From the NCBI RefSeq assembly GCF_019399895.1, contig NC_091865.1, forward strand, positions 6,763,001 through 6,827,000: a stretch of DNA of 64,000 nucleotides. Direction: 5' to 3'. Below, one piece after another: positions 59,569 through 64,000 of this stretch. Under the pieces are notes generated by a model that did no database searches, was not told where the DNA came from, and was given only the letters and a program-made list of their open reading frames with translations. How positions within the stretch are numbered: the stretch's first letter is position 1; every line of letters begins with the position of its first letter. The position numbers and the translations under genes were made by a program. Source of the DNA: Cardiocondyla obscurior. Lineage: Eukaryota > Arthropoda > Insecta > Hymenoptera > Formicidae.

Positions 59569-61890
59569 ATGCAAACCGTGCGTTTTTATTGCCACTTTGT
59601 TTGGGGCGTTTGGTGTTTCTTGCAAGGTGAGACGCGTGTTCGATTACACATTACATTAGTCGCTTCCCACTTACGTCAAAATTCGGATAATCTTTACTTG
59701 CGACGTCATTCTGTCATCAACGTTTATTAAACAACAAAGATAGAATATCGCAAGTGAGAATTATTTGAGTTTTAGTGTAAATAAAAAACAATAATTGTAA
59801 AACAGTTCCATCATATTGTTTGATCACACTGATTACATCAATTTCTTATTTTTTTAATTTCTGGAGTTTTATACCTCCTGCTGTATTATTATTATACTAT
59901 CTATTATTATTATTTTATTATTATTATTATTATCTACAGATAATCTATGAATTATACTAAGTGAACTACATATGACTGTTTTTTTAATTATGTTTTTTTT
60001 TCTTTAGTTTTTGCCAAAGATTATATTAAACTGTCACATGATGGACCAGTTGTGTTAGGAGGAACAATCACTTTTAGAGCAGATTTGTATGATGAAAACG
60101 GCGAGCGTCCAAAAGGGACCTTCAAGTACGAATGGAGTGATGATTCATTAATGAAACACAAATATCAGGTTATATTTATTGCATTGCTTGTATAATTGAA
60201 CAAACAAATTGTTATTTAAAATTATTTTTTACATGTGTAGCTTATATATAGCAACTTTTACTTACTTTGTGACATGAAAAATTCTTATTAATATTATAAA
60301 TTGTTAATATTTTATATAAACTTTAACTTTTTAGAGCCCAGAAACATCAAATACAACAACATTTTGGAGCATAAATTATCCACGCAAAAACAACACTCCT
60401 GGGAATTATATGGTGGAGGTACTAGCCAGCCATTCCAGCTTATCATTTTTTTGGGTATTTGATGCAAGCGCTCGTATTGAGTTTGAAATTTCTGGTAAAT
60501 TAAAAAATAAATTTTTTTATTATTGCTTCTCTTTTTAAAATCTTATCTTTATTATCTGTTAATTGCAGATTACCTGAATGGTAATATAACCATAAATCAG
60601 GCTAATAAGACTGTAGCAGGTGAATATATATCCTCTACAAATGAAACAAAGCTTACAGTAGACATGCGTAAGGGGGATTATGATTTTATAACACAAAAAG
60701 CAACAGCAATATCAATATATTGGTTTATTGACTGCAAGTATTATGGTCAGACAAATGATTTTGCTTTTGCTTATAATTTTACAAGTCCAGGTGTAACTCA
60801 TGAAATAGGAACTTTAGTGATCGCTTCATATGATTTGCCAACAACTACAACCATGTCAACACCTACAACTTTGATTGTTCCTACCAATGTAACAACAATA
60901 TCAAACGCTACAGTGGCAAACTTTAATAGCACTCTTAGCATAATTGCAACAGCAACACAAACTGCTACAAGTGTAAAATCATTGACAAAGCCTACAACAG
61001 CTGTACTTCCGACTGATCCAAATACGATTAATGTTGTCAATACATCTTTGCCGTATATTTGCTCAAACACATCTTTTATTCCATTGGATCCCAACCAAAC
61101 ATACGGATACTTTTATAAAAAGATTCATGTTCGCTGTGAGTATGAGATGCAATTGATAATTTATTAGTGAATTATTTGGAATACTTTATACTTTTATATG
61201 TCACTTAATTTATAATATTTTAATTATTTTATAAATTTTATTAGCTCCTGTATCAAATATCTCAGTGGAAGGTACAAATTGGATCCAACCATGGGACATG
61301 CTGTCTTTAAATGTAACTTGCAGAGGGTCAGGTCCATTTGCCAAGTGTCTTCAGTTCCATCGTGGAAAGTACAACGCAACGGGAAATGAAACGTGCGATA
61401 ATATGGAACACTTAAACCTTTGCAATTTTTCCATTATCCATTATTTTCTTGAACCCAGTGTCTACACAATATTAATCATACTAAGTAATCAAGTTAGTAC
61501 TCAGATTTACCCATTGACAATAAACATTTATAAAGGTGAGTATTTTTCAGCGCGCAAGCTGTTTAAGTATTCTCACAACTTGCAAATATAATTACAGTAA
61601 TATTTGCAATTGACGTTTTTACAGTTACAACTAAACCGCAGTTGTCAGTCATCGTAGTTCCGGTTTCTTGCTCAGTTGTTGCCGTAGTACTGATAGTGTT
61701 TGGCGTGGCATATTATATCCAGAGCAGAGCAAGATTTACCATAGAAGTCGCCGATTTTGACTTTGGGCAAAGTAATCCGGAGATGGAATATAAAACATTT
61801 ACAGAACGTTTACGTGACTCGTTTAATAACACTGTAAGACCTGGCAGCAAACGGCCAAATGTATGCTATTACGGAAGCATGAATAATTGA
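59569..61890 (+). CDS. PMEL/GPNMB/TMEM130-like single-pass membrane glycoprotein, 6 exons
   Basis: Exons: 59,569-59,626; 60,008-60,168; 60,335-60,494; 60,569-61,135; 61,245-61,535; 61,625-61,890, giving 500 aa with consistent phases. Order: signal peptide (about residues 1-22, ending in VFA); an extracellular region starting KLSHDGPVVLGGTITFRADL, which resembles the N-terminal domain of PMEL/GPNMB; many N-glycosylation sequons (for example NGT-free NIT, NKT, NET, NFT, NVT, NAT, NST); a Thr/Ser-rich mucin-like stretch around residues 268-330; a Cys-containing membrane-proximal region; one membrane helix at about 419-444; and a roughly 56-residue tail. The tail contains YKTF (468-471), a YxxPhi sorting motif. 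Vertebrate relatives are endolysosomal or melanosomal, but the insect function is unknown to me. A PKD-type fold is likely, not proven. Confidence 0.85.
59882..59937. repeat. ATT trinucleotide microsatellite in intron 1 of the glycoprotein gene
   Basis: Imperfect tandem ATT repeats, between exons 1 and 2. No effect on the coding sequence. Confidence 0.8.
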
Positions 61891-63200
61891 AACGCACAGG
61901 CTGTGCAAAACTATCAACTAATTCTTTTGTTATTTTTAAATGCAGTATGATTTATTTCTTTTTGTTCTTTCTTTTGGCTAATTTTAATGTACTGAAGTCC
62001 TATCGGTCTATAGCTGGTTTAGTTAGAAAAAAGAAAACAGAATTGTTAAAACAAATAATATAAAATTTTTTCTAATAATAAATTATTATTCTATTTTTCG
62101 TTGCCAGACGTTTATTTTGAGCGATTACTAATATATAAATTATTTATTGTAGGGATATAAACCGCTAAGCAATCCGCAATCGCTTCAATGATGCATAAAC
62201 AAGAAATAATGTTTTGAAAAACGTGTAACGAAAGTTTCTACAAGGAATGAGTAATGCAGAAATATCAGCATATTCAACAACGCTGTTAGTAAAAAGGTCT
62301 GTTTGGTAATAAATGTTGAGCAATGTTATTAAAGATAAATAGCAGCTGTAAAACGAACAGGAAGAACGTGTTGCACAAAAATTAATAATGATAATTAGCG
62401 AATGATCAAATTGACATTATACCGGATAAAATTATGATATACATATAGGCTGTGAATATAGTGCGGAACGATGTATTAAAATCGTTCGTAATAAGGTATA
62501 TAAAAGAATTTGATATTTTTTTAAAATCGTAACAAGAGTTTTCTCGACTTACATCCCTTTTTAGAATTAATTTGTCATGTGTTATTATTTTTAATTGTTA
62601 TTCATTGTACATACATGTAATTGTATTGCATGATACAAGGTATAATAATGAGTTTTAGAAAATAATAGTCAATGCACTTTAGAAGTTTGCAGAAAATTGT
62701 TTACACCCATATATACATATACAGGAATGTAAATATGAGTAACTTTTTATTGAGAAGCAAAGTAAAATATCATACTTATACTCAGATTAATTTTCTAATA
62801 TATATTATATTTATAATTTGTTAATAAGCAAATTTTTTTTAAAGTTTTAAGCCAAATAGTATTGCTTTTGATTAAATAAATAAATTCGTTTATAGATCCT
62901 ATGTACATAAAATATTACACCAAAAATTAATCTTTTTAATTAAATTTATTTCTAATAAAGGACATAATATGGTGATTGGAGAACAGAATGCACAATTTTT
63001 GAACGATTTGTACATTATGTGTATGCGCTTTTGATGTCGCAGATAAACTTAATATTAAAATAATGAAATAAATTATAATGAATTTAATATATACGAATAC
63101 CATAAATGATAAAAATATAAGTATATGAAACTGATAAACCCGCAGTCAGGAAAATTTTAATAGATGATTGTTATTCTGTTCCTTATTGATACATATATTA
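61891..63200 (+). other. 3' UTR of the glycoprotein gene and AT-rich spacer
   Basis: AT-rich DNA after the stop. Candidate AATAAA signals lie at 62,077-62,082 and 62,308-62,313, with more near 62,875. No further coding sequence is recognisable. Confidence 0.5.
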
Positions 63201-63219
63201 ATTGCAGATTGTTAATAAA

Positions 63220-63607
63220 TGCTGATCTCTCTTCGTGCGATTGTAGGCTGCTTTTCTTTTAGTAGACAGCTGTCGTTTCGTCTTCGTTATTCTTTCACTG
63301 TGTGTCTTCTCTCACGGATTATCATCGTATCCCTATGTCTAGTGAAACGCTGTGATTGGTCGACGCCTAGTTTCCCTAGCGCACCGACCAATCACAGCGC
63401 TCCATCGATCGCCGGATCGTGAGTTGGTAATGGACTATGTGACTCGTGTTACTGCGTACTAGAGGTCACGGCGAGCACGCGGTCCGAGTTCGATACGAAA
63501 ATGTCGAGGCATCCGTGCGTCGTAGCCCATTTCTCGTGTCGAATTCGAGGATTTAAGTCGGTCGGGAGTGTCGTGGACTATCTCACGAGTGCCCAGAGCG
63601 CGGAAAA
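63220..63607 (+). promoter_or_regulatory. CpG-rich promoter of a gene extending beyond the right edge
   Basis: Base composition changes sharply from AT-rich to CpG-rich at about 63,220. Two CCAAT boxes lie in opposite orientation inside a perfect 14-bp inverted repeat (63,349-63,362 and 63,385-63,398; arms GCTGTGATTGGTCG and its complement). CCAAT pairs are typical of NF-Y-bound promoters. The gene itself is off the window. Confidence 0.5.
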
Positions 63608-63709
63608 ATGACTCGACACGTGCTACCTGAGAGGAGGAGGAGGCCCAGGAAGCGTATCCTGCACCAGCGGAGCGAAAGAGGAACTCCGCTGCTGTGCATC
63701 GCTCAATGA
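63608..63709 (+). CDS. Small upstream ORF, copy 1 (33 aa)
   Basis: An ATG-started frame, MTRHVLPERRRRPRKRILHQ followed by 13 more residues ending CIAQ and TGA. It is about 80% identical at DNA level over its first 69 nt to the second small frame 252 nt downstream. It is very Arg-rich. I do not recognise it; it is best viewed as a candidate uORF in the 5' leader of the off-window gene, not a proven protein. Confidence 0.3.
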   Translation: MTRHVLPERRRRPRKRILHQRSERGTPLLCIAQ

Positions 63710-63859
63710 AAAATTAAAGTGCCGCACGCCGATTACAGTGATAATACGAACCGCAGTCGGTTCGTCGGTCGTTTCGGGAGTGCCGTCAGTTTTCGGACGT
63801 TTTTTGTACGATTTTCTTTTTACGGAAGTGCGTTCGCGAGTTTCCAGTGCCGCGGAAGG

Positions 63860-63934
63860 ATGGCTCGTCACGTCCCATCTGAGAGGAGGAGCAGGCCCGG
63901 GACGGGCATCCTGCATCGGCGGAGCAACTTTTAG
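63860..63934 (+). CDS. Small upstream ORF, copy 2 (24 aa), ending at a splice donor
   Basis: ATG to TAG, reading MARHVPSERRSRPGTGILHR then RSNF. The last base of its TAG is the last base before GTAAGC (63,935-63,940), so the uORF ends exactly at the inferred exon end. Fourteen of 24 residues match copy 1, with RHV, ERR, RP, IL-H and RS shared. It marks the probable 3' end of a 5' UTR exon. Confidence 0.35.
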   Translation: MARHVPSERRSRPGTGILHRRSNF

Positions 63935-64000
63935 GTAAGCATTAATTCCTCTAATAAAATCTTTATTGAAAGATTTCCTTTACTTTTTTTTATTAATTTT
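63935..64000 (+). other. Start of intron 1 of the off-window gene
   Basis: Begins with GTAAGC after the leader exon and turns immediately AT-rich, as introns here do. The window ends inside it. Confidence 0.5.

Overview
This is nuclear DNA from an insect, most likely a hymenopteran (ant, bee or wasp). Every confident gene is intron-containing with GT-AG splicing. The proteins match animal families with insect-like spellings. The DNA mixes AT-rich tracts with abundant CpG, and I see no recognisable transposon coding sequence. The order-level assignment is inference.

Layout. Positions 1 to about 45,000 are a gene desert. It has homopolymer tracts, short microsatellites, scattered palindromes and several CpG-rich islands, but I could not assemble a convincing exon there. 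At 45,169-45,270 on the minus strand is one clean first coding exon: a signal peptide followed by a canonical GTAAGT donor. If the gene is real, the rest lies to the left, so the desert is probably (part of) its long first intron.

From about 46.6 kb to the right end the window is compact. The order is Nurf-38 inorganic pyrophosphatase (minus, 8 coding exons), peroxiredoxin-5 (plus, 4), importin alpha of the alpha-1/5/6 class (plus, 7), a LAP1/LULL1-type torsin-activating protein (minus, 3), and a PMEL/GPNMB/TMEM130-like single-pass glycoprotein (plus, 6). All five were joined exon by exon with reading phase conserved at every junction. Nurf-38/Prx5 and the torsin activator/glycoprotein are head-to-head pairs sharing short intergenic promoters; importin alpha and the torsin activator converge. 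A CpG-rich segment at the right edge looks like the 5' end of another plus-strand gene, with a tandemly duplicated leader that carries two related small upstream ORFs and ends in a GTAAGC donor.

The genes are unrelated housekeeping or membrane functions: pyrophosphate removal and chromatin remodelling, peroxide removal, nuclear import, nuclear-envelope/ER torsin activation, and a membrane glycoprotein. The observations most worth a second look are a nearly perfect 142-bp palindrome without a loop between the torsin-activator and glycoprotein genes, the duplicated uORF leader, an alternative-acceptor arrangement in Prx5 that would switch mitochondrial and cytosolic forms, and a 20-bp perfect palindrome in the desert. 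I saw no CRISPR array, tRNA, rRNA or intact mobile element.
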